From positions 1 through 9,280 of the forward strand of contig JBEGWF010000087.1 in the NCBI GenBank assembly GCA_041177965.1: a stretch of 9,280 nt of DNA, read 5' to 3'. Origin of the DNA: SXXZ01 sp041177965 (GTDB lineage: Bacteria; Verrucomicrobiota; Verrucomicrobiia; Limisphaerales; UBA9464). A program made the translations under genes and the position numbers. This document shows, piece after piece, positions 1 through 6,777 of the stretch (the stretch's first letter is position 1; every line of letters begins with the position of its first letter). The notes beneath the pieces were generated by a model. It saw only the letters and a program-made list of their open reading frames with translations. It made no database searches and was not told the origin of the DNA.

Positions 1-8
1 CGTTGTTT

Positions 9-1532
9 ATGACGCCGCGCGAAGCCGAACTGACCCGCCAATTGGAGGTGGCTTTGTCGGCCTTGTCGGGGATGGAAGCGCTGCGGCGTGAGAACCAGTT
101 GCTGCGTCAGAAGTTGGATCAAATAACTCGGCGCTTCTTCGGAGTATCCAGCGAGCAGTTGCCGAGCAATCAGCTGGAACTGGTCCTGGCCCTTCCGGAG
201 GTTGAAGTCGAAGTCCGGCCCGGGAAGATCGAACCCGGTCCCTCCGTGGAAAAGAAAACCCCACGGCCTGTTCGCAAGGCCCGCGTGCCGGAGCACCTCC
301 CGGTGGTGGAGGAAGTGCTCGAACCCGAGGGGGTCAAGGCGGCACCGGAGCAATGGCGCCGGATTGGTGAGGAAGTCAGCGAGCAGTTGGACTACGAGCC
401 GGGCCGCTTCTTCCGGCGGCGGTTGGTGCGTCCCCGATACGTGCAGCGCGCCGAGCCTGAGGCTGCACCGGTGATTGCACCGCTGCCGGAACGCCTGTTG
501 GAGCGCAGCCTGCCGGCTTCGGGGCTCTTGGCCCACATCCTGGTCAGCAAGTACTGCGATCACCTGCCGCTGTACCGGCAGGAACGGATCTACGCCACCC
601 GTCACGGGGTGGAGTTGCCCCGCCAGACCCTGGCCCGCTGGGTGGGGCTGGCGGCCGACTGGTTGAAGCCGATCTACGATATGATCCTCACCGGGGTGAT
701 GGCCGGTGGGTATGTGCAGGTTGATGAAACGCCCATCGAGTATCTGGATCCTGGGCGAGGCAAGACCGGCCAAGGGTACCTGTGGACCTGCCTTCGACCG
801 GGAGGAGACGTGATGTTCCGTTGGGAAACCAGCCGAGCGGCCAAGTGCCTGGACAATCTTCTGCCGGTCGACTTTAGCGGAGTCCTGCAGTGTGACGGGT
901 ACGCGGCCTATGGATCCTTTGCTCGACGTCATCCCCACCCCCTGACGTTGGCAGGGTGCTGGGCCCACGTGAGGCGCAAGTTCTATGAGGGGCGGAACGA
1001 GTCGCCATCGTGGGCCGGTTGGGTACTGAGGCAGATCCAACATCTTTATCGGTTGGAGGCTGTGCTGCGCCAGAATCGGGCAGGTCCTCGGTTGCGGGAA
1101 GCACTCCGGAGCTCGGAGAGTCGGATGATCGTCGAGCGGCTTGGCAGGGTGCTAGAAAAGATGCAGCCCAAGACGTTCCCGACGTCTCTCTTGGGCGATG
1201 CGATTGATTTTGCTCGGGGTCAATGGCCCCGACTGTTGGTGTTCCTTACGGACGGACGCGTTGAAATCGACAACAACCAGATCGAAAATGCGATCCGGCC
1301 CACGGCGCTAGGAAAGAAAAACTGGTTATTCTTCGGAGAAGCCGGGGCCGGGGACCGCGGCGCGATCCTGTACACAGTGATCGAGAGTTGCCGCCGGCGG
1401 GGAATCGATCCGTATGCCTACCTCAAGGATGTCCTGACCCGCCTGCCTTCGATGACCAACCGTCAGTTGGTCGTCCTCCTGCCGGCAAACTGGGGGCGAA
1501 AGCATACCCCCGCACCCAAAGCCGCTGCATAA
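9..1532 (+). CDS. tnpC: IS66-family transposase TnpC (DDE type)
   Basis: Catalyses cut-and-paste or replicative movement of an IS66-type element. Seen from the ATG at 9 (507 aa): an N-terminal leucine-zipper-like region (about 5-45, ending RRFFGVSSEQL), a linker, the IS66 core with 'YCDHLPLYRQE', and the DDE catalytic set D239 (QVDETP), D296 (QCDGYAAY) and E426 (DNNQIENAIRP), then the IS66 C-terminal block (SCRRRGIDPYAYL). Length is normal for TnpC. A TTG at position 3 is also open and the frame reaches the window edge, so a slightly earlier start is possible. Odd: the region that usually holds the IS66 zinc finger (about 85-150, containing RIGEEVSEQLDYEP) has no cysteine. The accessory tnpA/tnpB genes, if present, lie upstream outside the window. 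The reading frame is intact, so it could be active. Confidence 0.96.
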   Translation: MTPREAELTRQLEVALSALSGMEALRRENQLLRQKLDQITRRFFGVSSEQLPSNQLELVLALPEVEVEVRPGKIEPGPSVEKKTPRPVRKARVPEHLPVVEEVLEPEGVKAAPEQWRRIGEEVSEQLDYEPGRFFRRRLVRPRYVQRAEPEAAPVIAPLPERLLERSLPASGLLAHILVSKYCDHLPLYRQERIYATRHGVELPRQTLARWVGLAADWLKPIYDMILTGVMAGGYVQVDETPIEYLDPGRGKTGQGYLWTCLRPGGDVMFRWETSRAAKCLDNLLPVDFSGVLQCDGYAAYGSFARRHPHPLTLAGCWAHVRRKFYEGRNESPSWAGWVLRQIQHLYRLEAVLRQNRAGPRLREALRSSESRMIVERLGRVLEKMQPKTFPTSLLGDAIDFARGQWPRLLVFLTDGRVEIDNNQIENAIRPTALGKKNWLFFGEAGAGDRGAILYTVIESCRRRGIDPYAYLKDVLTRLPSMTNRQLVVLLPANWGRKHTPAPKAAA

Positions 1533-1553
1533 ACGTCATACTCGGCAAACTAT

Positions 1554-1574
1554 GGCACCTATGCGGGAGGTGCC
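1554..1574. repeat. Subterminal 7-bp perfect hairpin in the IS66 right end
   Basis: GGCACCT (1554-1560) and AGGTGCC (1568-1574) are perfect complements around a 7-nt loop. The hairpin overlaps the inner part of the terminal repeat and starts 21 nt after the transposase stop. No T-run follows it, so it is a weak terminator candidate. A transposase-binding or insulating structure is equally possible. Confidence 0.45.
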
Positions 1575-1589
1575 TTGGGTGACGCTTAC
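1569..1589. repeat. Probable IS66 right terminal inverted repeat
   Basis: Read inward from the outside, on the minus strand from 1589, the sequence begins GTAAGCGTCACCCAAGGCAC. The GTAAGCG start is the conserved tip of IS66-family ends. It lies 57 nt beyond the transposase stop codon, a usual distance for this family. The matching left repeat is outside the window, so the exact repeat length is unknown. Confidence 0.65.
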
Positions 1590-1746
1590 GTTCGTGAGTT
1601 CCCAGAGCCCCGTTTCGCCGGGTGAAGTTCGGCGGGTCGACTGGTTCGAGATCGAAGCCTGGGTGTGTCAGCAGCGGTTGAGCCGCATCGTGGCCGAGCG
1701 AGAACGGCACCCGTCGGCACCCGTGCGCTCGCTCATGGAGCCTTGA
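1590..1746 (+). pseudogene. Possible 3' remnant of a gene interrupted by the IS66 element
   Basis: Directly after the predicted IS end, one plus-strand frame stays open to a TGA at 1744-1746. Its last part reads VRRVDWFEIEAWVCQQRLSR and onward, with mostly G/C third positions like the real genes nearby. The frame starts inside the IS end, so no independent start codon for an intact gene is seen. I do not recognise the peptide. It could be the C-terminus of a gene cut by the insertion, or a chance open frame in GC-rich DNA. The rest of 1590-1778 holds only a 10-bp tandem duplication (1705-1724) and no clear terminator. Confidence 0.25.
1705..1724. repeat. 10-bp tandem duplication
   Basis: CGGCACCCGT occurs twice back to back (1705-1714 and 1715-1724). 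It lies in the interval between the IS66 end and the 62-residue membrane protein gene. The unit length is not a multiple of three, so gain or loss of one copy would shift any frame there. No function is apparent. Confidence 0.6.
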
Positions 1747-1778
1747 AGACGGCGGGTTCACGCTTTGAGGCGTAGCGC

Positions 1779-1967
1779 TCACCACCCCTTCCGCAGGGCG
1801 AGGAACACGAAGGTGATCAGCAGGGCGACGAAGGCCAGCAGGACGAGGATGAGCAGGGCCTTGAGGAGCTTGAGGCCCAGCTTCAGGAAGAGGATGGCCA
1901 AAACGAATCCCGCCGTGGCCACCGCGGCAAGGGTGATCCATTGCGCGGGGCTCAGGGCGGGCAGCAT
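1779..1967 (-). CDS. Small two-helix membrane protein, function unknown
   Basis: A 62-residue protein made almost entirely of two hydrophobic segments, about 11-30 (ITLAAVATAGFVLAILFL) and 35-57 (LLKALLILVLLAFVALLITF), separated by a short Gly/Lys turn and ending in LRKGW. It is therefore probably an inner-membrane hairpin. The ATG at 1967 is preceded by GGAGGG six bases upstream, the clearest Shine-Dalgarno in the window, which argues that the gene is real. It starts 24 nt after the aroF stop on the same strand, so it is likely co-transcribed. I do not recognise a family. A plain hydrophobic small protein can have homologues that are hard to detect. Confidence 0.7.
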   Translation of the reverse strand: MLPALSPAQWITLAAVATAGFVLAILFLKLGLKLLKALLILVLLAFVALLITFVFLALRKGW

Positions 1968-1970
1968 GGC

Positions 1971-1978
1971 TTCCCTCC
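1971..1978 (-). promoter_or_regulatory. Strong ribosome binding site for the 62-residue protein
   Basis: On the minus strand the aroF stop is followed by CCACCGGAGGGAAGCC and then the ATG at 1967. GGAGGG sits six bases before the start, a near-ideal Shine-Dalgarno position. The other minus-strand genes here show none, so this site decides the start and suggests the small protein is translated independently. Confidence 0.65.
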
Positions 1979-1991
1979 GGTGGTTGGGCCG

Positions 1992-3074
1992 TCAGACCGG
2001 ATGGGCCACGGCCGGGGTGCGGGCCACGCCCGCCTTGCGCAGCGCCTCGGCGCCGTGACGGAGCATGCGCTCGGTTGCCTCCCATCCGAGGCAGGCGTCG
2101 GTGATGCTGATGCCGTACTTCAGGTCCTTCGGATCCTTGAGCGACTGGGCACCTTCGTTGAGATGGCTCTCGACCATCACGCCGATGAGGGGCTTGCAGC
2201 CTTCGGCCCGCTGGGCGATGAGGTTCATCCAGACGTCTTCCTGACGGGCGTGCTGCTTGCCGGAGTTGGCGTGGCTGCAATCGACCATCAGGGCCTCGGG
2301 CAGCTTGGCGGCCTTCAACTGGGCCGCCGCCTCGGCGATGGAGGCCGCATCGAAATTCGTGCGGGCCCGGCCGCCCCGGAGGACGACGTGGCCGTCGTCG
2401 TTGCCGGTGGTGCGGACCACGGCGGTGACGCCTTCCTGATCCATGCCCAGGAAATGATGCGAATGGCGGGCCGACAACATCGCGTCGATGGCGATTTGCA
2501 GGGAACCGTCGGTGCCGTTCTTGAAGCCCACGGGCATCGACAGGCCGCTGGCCATTTCGCGGTGGGTCTGGCTCTCGGTGGTCCGCGCGCCGATGGCGGC
2601 CCAGGTGATGAGGTCGGCCAAATACTGCGGCACCACGGGATCTAGGAATTCGGTGGCTGCAGGGAGCCCCAGGTGGTTCACGGCAAGCAGCAGGCGGCGA
2701 CCGATGCGCAGGCCGGTGTCCACATCGTAGGAGCCATCCAGATGGGGGTCGTTGATGAGCCCCTTCCATCCGATCGTGGTGCGGGGCTTCTCGAAATACA
2801 CCCGCATCACCAGGAACAACTGGTCGGACACCTCGGCCGAGAGCGCCGACAGTCTGCGGGCGTATTCCATCGCCGCCTCGGGATCGTGGATCGAGCAGGG
2901 TCCGATCACCACCAGCAGGCGGGGATCCTCTCCGCGCAGGATGCGCTGCACCGTCAACCGCCCCTGCACCACGGTCTCGTTGGCGCGCTCGTCCATCGGC
3001 AACGCGTGCTTGAGTTCGCGCGGGGCCAGGAGGCGTCGTGTGGCGACGACGCGGAGGTCGTTCGTCTTTTGCAT
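1992..3074 (-). CDS. aroF: 3-deoxy-7-phosphoheptulonate (DAHP) synthase, class I, AroF-like
   Basis: Condenses phosphoenolpyruvate and erythrose 4-phosphate to DAHP, the first cytoplasmic step of the shikimate pathway. The 360 residues cover the full class I (AroF/G/H) enzyme. Visible are metal ligands C60 (GPCSIHD), H268 (CSHANS), E302 (MVESH) and D326 (SITDAC), and substrate-binding residues in MRVYFEKPRTT, GARTTESQ (R164), GFKNGTDG (K185) and LRGGR (R233). By recalled comparison, runs such as SQTHREMASGLSMPVGFKNG and LMVDCSHxNS match E. coli AroF better than AroG or AroH. Feedback specificity cannot be assigned from that alone. The ATG at 3074 has no Shine-Dalgarno but starts at the expected N-terminus. 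It lies 27 nt after the parvulin gene, consistent with one transcript. Confidence 0.96.
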   Translation of the reverse strand: MQKTNDLRVVATRRLLAPRELKHALPMDERANETVVQGRLTVQRILRGEDPRLLVVIGPCSIHDPEAAMEYARRLSALSAEVSDQLFLVMRVYFEKPRTTIGWKGLINDPHLDGSYDVDTGLRIGRRLLLAVNHLGLPAATEFLDPVVPQYLADLITWAAIGARTTESQTHREMASGLSMPVGFKNGTDGSLQIAIDAMLSARHSHHFLGMDQEGVTAVVRTTGNDDGHVVLRGGRARTNFDAASIAEAAAQLKAAKLPEALMVDCSHANSGKQHARQEDVWMNLIAQRAEGCKPLIGVMVESHLNEGAQSLKDPKDLKYGISITDACLGWEATERMLRHGAEALRKAGVARTPAVAHPV

Positions 3075-3100
3075 GTCGGGAAGAGTGTAGGGGAGGGAGG

Positions 3101-4249
3101 CTAAGGTTGGAAGGGCTGCGGTGAGCCGGGCAACAGCTTGACGTGTGCCTCGGCCCGGAGGCGGTCGCCGTACTCGGGGATGCGGACCTCCATCTCGCGC
3201 TGGATCAGCACCTCCCGGATCTGGTCCGACACCTCGGCCAGGGGGATCACCCGGGCCGGGACATCCTCCAGTTTCTTGAAGATGTGGAATCCGAACTGTG
3301 TGGAAACCACCTGTTCGTGCAGCGTGCCCGGCTTGAGGTCCCAGACGGCCTTCTCGAATTCCGGGAACATCTGGCCCTTTTGGAAGACGTACTCGCCGCC
3401 GCGTTCCCGGGAGGTGGGGTCCTCGCTCACTTGGCGGGCCAAGGTGGCGAAATTGGTGCCCGCCTTGACCTGCGTCAGGGCCTCATCGGCCTTCTTGCGT
3501 TTTGTTTCGATGACGTCGGCCGCGAGTTTTTCCCGGGTTTCCGGGTTGATGGTGGCGAAGAAGATCTGGGCGGCCTTCACCTGGTCGGGCTTTTTCCAGC
3601 GGGTATCATCGGCGTCGTAAAAGGCTTGGATGTCGGAATCCGGAATGCGGATGCGGTGCTTCACCTCGCGGTCGATGATGTTCACCACCAGGGCCTCCTC
3701 GAACTTCTCCTTCCGGAACGATTCCTCCGTGTAACCTGCTTGGGCGAGGGTCTTGAAGAACACCTCGGGCGAGGGCGCATTCTTGATCATCCCGTCGATC
3801 CGGCTCTTGGACTCGAAGAGCGCCCGGTTGGTGTCACCCTTGTCGGCCCGACGCAGCACCAATTGGACGAAGATGAGGGTATCCAGAGTGCGTCCGCGCA
3901 ACGCGTTCAGTTCGCGATCCGAAAGGGTGCGCCCTGCCGCGGCTGCTTCGGCCATGGCTCTGGAAACCTTGGCCGCCACGGTGCTGGCGGTGATGCGGAT
4001 GCCGTCGCCCTCGGCCCAGACGGCCTCGCCCTGGATGTTGGTCGATCCGCTGACGGGCGATGTCTTGATGGCCTGGGGGGAGGCGATGTTGGTGGGAGTG
4101 CGTGCGGCCGGGGCGGTGAAGGCGTCGAGTGAATTGGTGAGGATGAGCTTGGGGATCGGGCGTGCCGTACCCGATGCCGCACCGGCACCGTTCTGGGCCA
4201 GCCCCATCGGCAGGAGCCACATCCATAGGGAAGCAATCAACAACCTCAT
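3101..4249 (-). CDS. Secreted SurA/PpiC-type parvulin peptidyl-prolyl isomerase
   Basis: Likely helps exported proteins fold by isomerising X-Pro bonds in the periplasm. The 382-residue protein starts with a signal peptide (1-19, MRLLIASLWMWLLPMGLAQ, probable cleavage after GLA), then an Ala/Thr/Pro-rich linker (20-75). A helical SurA_N-like chaperone segment follows (about 85-215), then a parvulin domain (about 223-328) with VSEDPTSRERGGEY, FPEFEKAVWDLKPGT and STQFGFHIFKKLE, and a helical tail (335-370). The ATG at 4249 is chosen because the signal peptide begins there. No Shine-Dalgarno is visible. A 165-nt gap separates it from the glucoamylase-like gene upstream, and aroF follows after 27 nt. 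It could be a chaperone more than an isomerase, as in SurA. Confidence 0.9.
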   Translation of the reverse strand: MRLLIASLWMWLLPMGLAQNGAGAASGTARPIPKLILTNSLDAFTAPAARTPTNIASPQAIKTSPVSGSTNIQGEAVWAEGDGIRITASTVAAKVSRAMAEAAAAGRTLSDRELNALRGRTLDTLIFVQLVLRRADKGDTNRALFESKSRIDGMIKNAPSPEVFFKTLAQAGYTEESFRKEKFEEALVVNIIDREVKHRIRIPDSDIQAFYDADDTRWKKPDQVKAAQIFFATINPETREKLAADVIETKRKKADEALTQVKAGTNFATLARQVSEDPTSRERGGEYVFQKGQMFPEFEKAVWDLKPGTLHEQVVSTQFGFHIFKKLEDVPARVIPLAEVSDQIREVLIQREMEVRIPEYGDRLRAEAHVKLLPGSPQPFQP

Positions 4250-4414
4250 GAAGGAATCAGCCTAACCCCAGGGGGTGCAGAAAACCAGCGTGGAACCGGC
4301 TCGCCATCGCCTGAACGACGGGCCCTCCGCCGGTCGACGCGCTGCGGGTGGGGGGTCGAGGATTGAAAACGCGCCCACCGCACCGCAGGTCATGGCCAGA
4401 GCCCGCGCCTCCGA
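4250..4414. other. 165-bp intergenic stretch upstream of the parvulin gene
   Basis: Lies between the stop of the PF10091 protein and the start of the parvulin, both on the minus strand. It probably carries the promoter of the parvulin-aroF-small protein group, but I see no convincing -35/-10 pair and no terminator with a U-run. Frames that cross it in this GC-rich DNA look like shadows. Confidence 0.4.
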
Positions 4415-5797
4415 TCACCGCCGGAACCCCAGCCGGTCCAGGCCGGTTTGGACTTCGGGGCAGGACATGAAGAGGCGCCAGAGCAGGCCGGTGCGGTGGT
4501 TCTCGAGCATGATCACGATGGGGCCCTGGTCGATGGCCAGGTACCAGGGCTTGCACCAGCGGTGGTGGAGGCTGAAGCCGTCGTAGAAGCCGTAGGGGCC
4601 GAAGATCCAATGCCCGAGGTCGTCGTGGAAATACCTCAGGGCGCGCAGGCTCTCTCGCGGGGTGTAGGGGAAGGACGACAATGCGGCCGTGGGGGAGATC
4701 ACTCCGAGATCTTCGCCCGGACGGTGGGCCGCGTAGAACCCCACCGAGTATCCGGCGGTCAAACCCCAGCAGTGCGGCCCATACCCCCGGTAGCCGTGGG
4801 GATTGTCGATGCAGTGCTGCCGGTTGATCCGGGTGTGTTCCACGTTGTGTCGCCCGTAGTCGGCATACGCGTCGCGGAGGCCCCGCGGGTCGAGCCCGAG
4901 GAAGGAGTAGTGCGACCAGAACAGCGGTCCGCCGAGTCGCGAGTCGCCCTGGTGGTGCAGTTCGAGGCGGGCTTTGCGACCGGTTCCGCTGTGACTTGCC
5001 GGCTCGCCGGATTCGTTGCGGATGCGCCCGCCGCGCGCCCATCCCTCATGATAGGCGGCGGCCGGGATCGGATGGGTCGGGGACGAGGCCGCCAGCACGT
5101 AGGTGATCAGGCATTCGTTGTAGCCCTCGATCGGGAAGTTCATGGCCCAGCCCTTGTCGGGCGACCAATGCCAGTAGAGCACGTTCTGGCCGCCCCGCTG
5201 GTGCCAGTCCCATTCCACACCGCGCCACAGCCGGTCGATGCGTTCGGCCAGGGCGCGTTCCGCGGGGGTACCGTCGCGGAAGTATTGCCGGACACAGAGG
5301 AGGCCTTGGACCAGGAAGGCGCTCTCCACCAGATCGCCGCCGTTGTCGTTGGGGCTGAAGGGCTTCACCCGGCCGGTCTTTCCGTCCAGCCAATGGGGCC
5401 AGACGCCGTGGAAACGGTCGGCCCGCTCGAGGAAGCCCACGATCCGGGTCAGGCGTTCGACCCCTTCGGCCCGGGTGATGAACCCCCGTTCGATGCCCAC
5501 CAGCAGGGCCATCACCCCGAAGCCGGTGCCGCCAGAAGTGACGATGTGGGCGTCGTGGTCGGGGTAATCGCCATCGACGTGGACGCGTTCGCGGGCCGCC
5601 CCCGAGTTCGGTTCCGCCCCGTCCCAGAAATAAAGAAAGGTGCGCTGTTGGACCTCGCGGATGAGCGCCCGGTCACTCAGGCGTTTCGGCGCGAGGGGCT
5701 CCGATCGCGGAGAAGAAGCCCACCCTTTGGCGCCGAAAAAGCCCAGGCCGGCACCCATCGCGACGGCGACGAGCCGGAACAGAAGGGTGCGGAGCAT
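4415..5797 (-). CDS. Glucoamylase-like (PF10091) exported glycoside hydrolase, possibly GH144-type
   Basis: A 460-residue protein with an N-terminal signal peptide or anchor (1-28, MLRTLLFRLVAVAMGAGLGF...) and a single (alpha/alpha) toroid domain over nearly its whole length. Recognisable blocks are FLYFWDGAEPNSG (54-66), VTSGGTGFGVMALLVGIERG (86-105), DNGGDLVESAFLVQGLL (151-167), PIEGYNECLITYVLAASSPTH (222-242), CWGLTAGYS (343-351), GPYGFYDGFS (400-409) and YLAIDQGPIVIMLENHRTG (419-437). These are hallmarks of the glucoamylase-like family, which includes GH144 endo-beta-1,2-glucanases and the processing domain of cyclic beta-1,2-glucan synthase. The exact substrate is not readable. Acidic residues in EGYNE and the GGDLVES block are candidate catalytic positions. 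The ATG at 5797 suits the signal peptide and has no Shine-Dalgarno. The gene follows the SGNH hydrolase after 91 nt and a hairpin. Confidence 0.9.
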   Translation of the reverse strand: MLRTLLFRLVAVAMGAGLGFFGAKGWASSPRSEPLAPKRLSDRALIREVQQRTFLYFWDGAEPNSGAARERVHVDGDYPDHDAHIVTSGGTGFGVMALLVGIERGFITRAEGVERLTRIVGFLERADRFHGVWPHWLDGKTGRVKPFSPNDNGGDLVESAFLVQGLLCVRQYFRDGTPAERALAERIDRLWRGVEWDWHQRGGQNVLYWHWSPDKGWAMNFPIEGYNECLITYVLAASSPTHPIPAAAYHEGWARGGRIRNESGEPASHSGTGRKARLELHHQGDSRLGGPLFWSHYSFLGLDPRGLRDAYADYGRHNVEHTRINRQHCIDNPHGYRGYGPHCWGLTAGYSVGFYAAHRPGEDLGVISPTAALSSFPYTPRESLRALRYFHDDLGHWIFGPYGFYDGFSLHHRWCKPWYLAIDQGPIVIMLENHRTGLLWRLFMSCPEVQTGLDRLGFRR

Positions 5798-5852
5798 GAC
5801 GGTCGGGAAAGGGTCGGGCCGGAGCGGGACGGTAAACGCGCTGACGGGCCAT

Positions 5853-5880
5853 CCCGCTGGAATGCACGGATTCCAGCGGG
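5853..5880 (-). terminator. Perfect 11-bp hairpin after the SGNH hydrolase gene
   Basis: CCCGCTGGAAT (5853-5863) and ATTCCAGCGGG (5870-5880) are exact complements around a 6-nt loop. On the minus strand the hairpin begins 8 nt after the SGNH stop codon. There is no U-run behind it, so it may be an mRNA 3'-end stabiliser, an attenuating structure or a REP-like repeat rather than a classical terminator. It would limit or separate expression of the downstream glucoamylase-like gene. Confidence 0.55.
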
Positions 5881-5888
5881 CGGGGCGA

Positions 5889-6650
5889 TCAATGAGCCTT
5901 GGCCGGGGCCGGGTTCGACCAGCTGTCCTGCGCCTTCTTCAGTTGCTTGGCCTTCAGGCCGAAGGCCTTGAGCACGCCGGTGGCCATCATGCGGTTGCCT
6001 TCGGGGTTCATGTGGACGCCGTCGCTGGTGAGCAGGTTGCCCTTGTGATCAGGGCCGGCCTTCGCGATGGCCGCCTGCATGTCGGCATTCAGGTCGGCCA
6101 GCAGGCACTGCTTCTTCTTGGCCAGATCGCGGAGGAAATCGTTGTAGGCGGCGAGCTTCTGGTTGTTCGAATTCGGGGCGTCCTCGCCGATCATCGTGGC
6201 GGTCAGGATCATCACCTTCACGCCGGCGGCCTGGCACTTCTCGACGATCTCGGTGATGTTCTTCTTGTACGGTTCCAGCGGGATGCCGTTGGCCCCGTGC
6301 CACACATCGTTGACACCGCAGCTCAAGGTCATCCAATCGGGTTTCTTGCCGAGCACATCGCGATCGAGCCGCTCGAGCATTTGGTTGGACTTGTGGCCGC
6401 CGATGCCCGCCGGGATGGAGCCCACCTTGATGCCGTTGGCTTCGAGGCCTCGGATCACCAGCGTCACATAGCCCTGCGGCTCGGCTCCGGCCTGGGTGAT
6501 GGAGTCTCCCAGGAAGGCGATCTTCTGGCCGTCCTTGAGGGGGATGCGGGCCGCCTCGACCGGTGCGGTGGTCACGGTCATCGAAAGGAGGACGGTCGAC
6601 ATCAGGGTGGCGACCGTTCCCGGAACGCCTTGCAGGAATGACAGGTTCAT
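5889..6650 (-). CDS. Exported SGNH/GDSL-family hydrolase (esterase)
   Basis: Likely removes acyl (often acetyl) groups from carbohydrates or cell-surface material outside the cytoplasm. From the ATG at 6650 the protein has 253 residues: a signal peptide (1-33, MNLSFLQGVPGTVATLMSTV..., probable cleavage after VEA), then block I FLGDSIT with the nucleophile S50, a block II Gly in PAGIGGHKSNQM (83-91), block III SCGVNDVWH with N114, and block V SDGVHMNPEGN with D210 and H213. All four SGNH catalytic positions are present. The frame is open upstream to 6806, but the added residues look untranslated (Pro/Arg/Ser-rich) and would bury the signal peptide, so the 6650 ATG is preferred. A start at 6677 is also possible. 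The substrate is unknown. Confidence 0.92.
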   Translation of the reverse strand: MNLSFLQGVPGTVATLMSTVLLSMTVTTAPVEAARIPLKDGQKIAFLGDSITQAGAEPQGYVTLVIRGLEANGIKVGSIPAGIGGHKSNQMLERLDRDVLGKKPDWMTLSCGVNDVWHGANGIPLEPYKKNITEIVEKCQAAGVKVMILTATMIGEDAPNSNNQKLAAYNDFLRDLAKKKQCLLADLNADMQAAIAKAGPDHKGNLLTSDGVHMNPEGNRMMATGVLKAFGLKAKQLKKAQDSWSNPAPAKAH

Positions 6651-6692
6651 GGAAGGCCGCACGATGCCCGGGGTCATGCCGAGGGTCACGCT

Positions 6693-6710
6693 GGTTTTGG
6701 GCGGTTTTGG
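6693..6710. repeat. Two GGTTTTGG copies spaced 10 bp apart upstream of the SGNH gene
   Basis: GGTTTTGG occurs at 6693-6700 and 6703-6710, with starts exactly one helical turn apart, 43-60 bp upstream of the preferred SGNH start. This spacing can suit a dimeric regulator, but the motif is short and could be chance. Confidence 0.25.
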
Positions 6711-6777
6711 CCCGGCTCCCGAGTCCGTTCTTGGGTGTCGGAACGGTTGGGAGAGACGACTCCCGGGTGATCGCGTT

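Larger units (their letters stand above)
1..1589 (+). mobile_element. Right-hand part of an IS66-family insertion sequence
   Basis: The element is represented by tnpC and its 3' flank. The right end is placed at 1589 because 1581-1589 reads GACGCTTAC, whose complement begins GTAAGCGTCACC. IS66 terminal repeats characteristically begin GTAAGCG. If this is right, the 8-bp target duplication typical of the family would start at 1590 (GTTCGTGA) and should recur just before the left end, which lies upstream of the window. The left inverted repeat cannot be seen, so the boundary rests on a single end. Confidence 0.75.

Noticed and set aside
1423..2769. 448-codon minus-strand open frame
   Set aside because: It overlaps aroF on the same strand in another frame and the end of tnpC. 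Its translation is Arg/Pro/Gly/His-rich without motifs. It is a shadow of GC-rich coding DNA.
3143..4132. 329-codon plus-strand open frame
   Set aside because: Antisense to the parvulin gene, which has clear motifs and a signal peptide. The plus-strand frame shows none.
4448..5971. 507-codon plus-strand open frame
   Set aside because: Antisense to the PF10091 gene. The translation is Val/Gly/Ala/Pro-rich with no domain, as expected opposite a gene with G/C third positions.
5640..6641. 333-codon plus-strand open frame
   Set aside because: Antisense to the SGNH hydrolase and its flank, with no recognisable motif.
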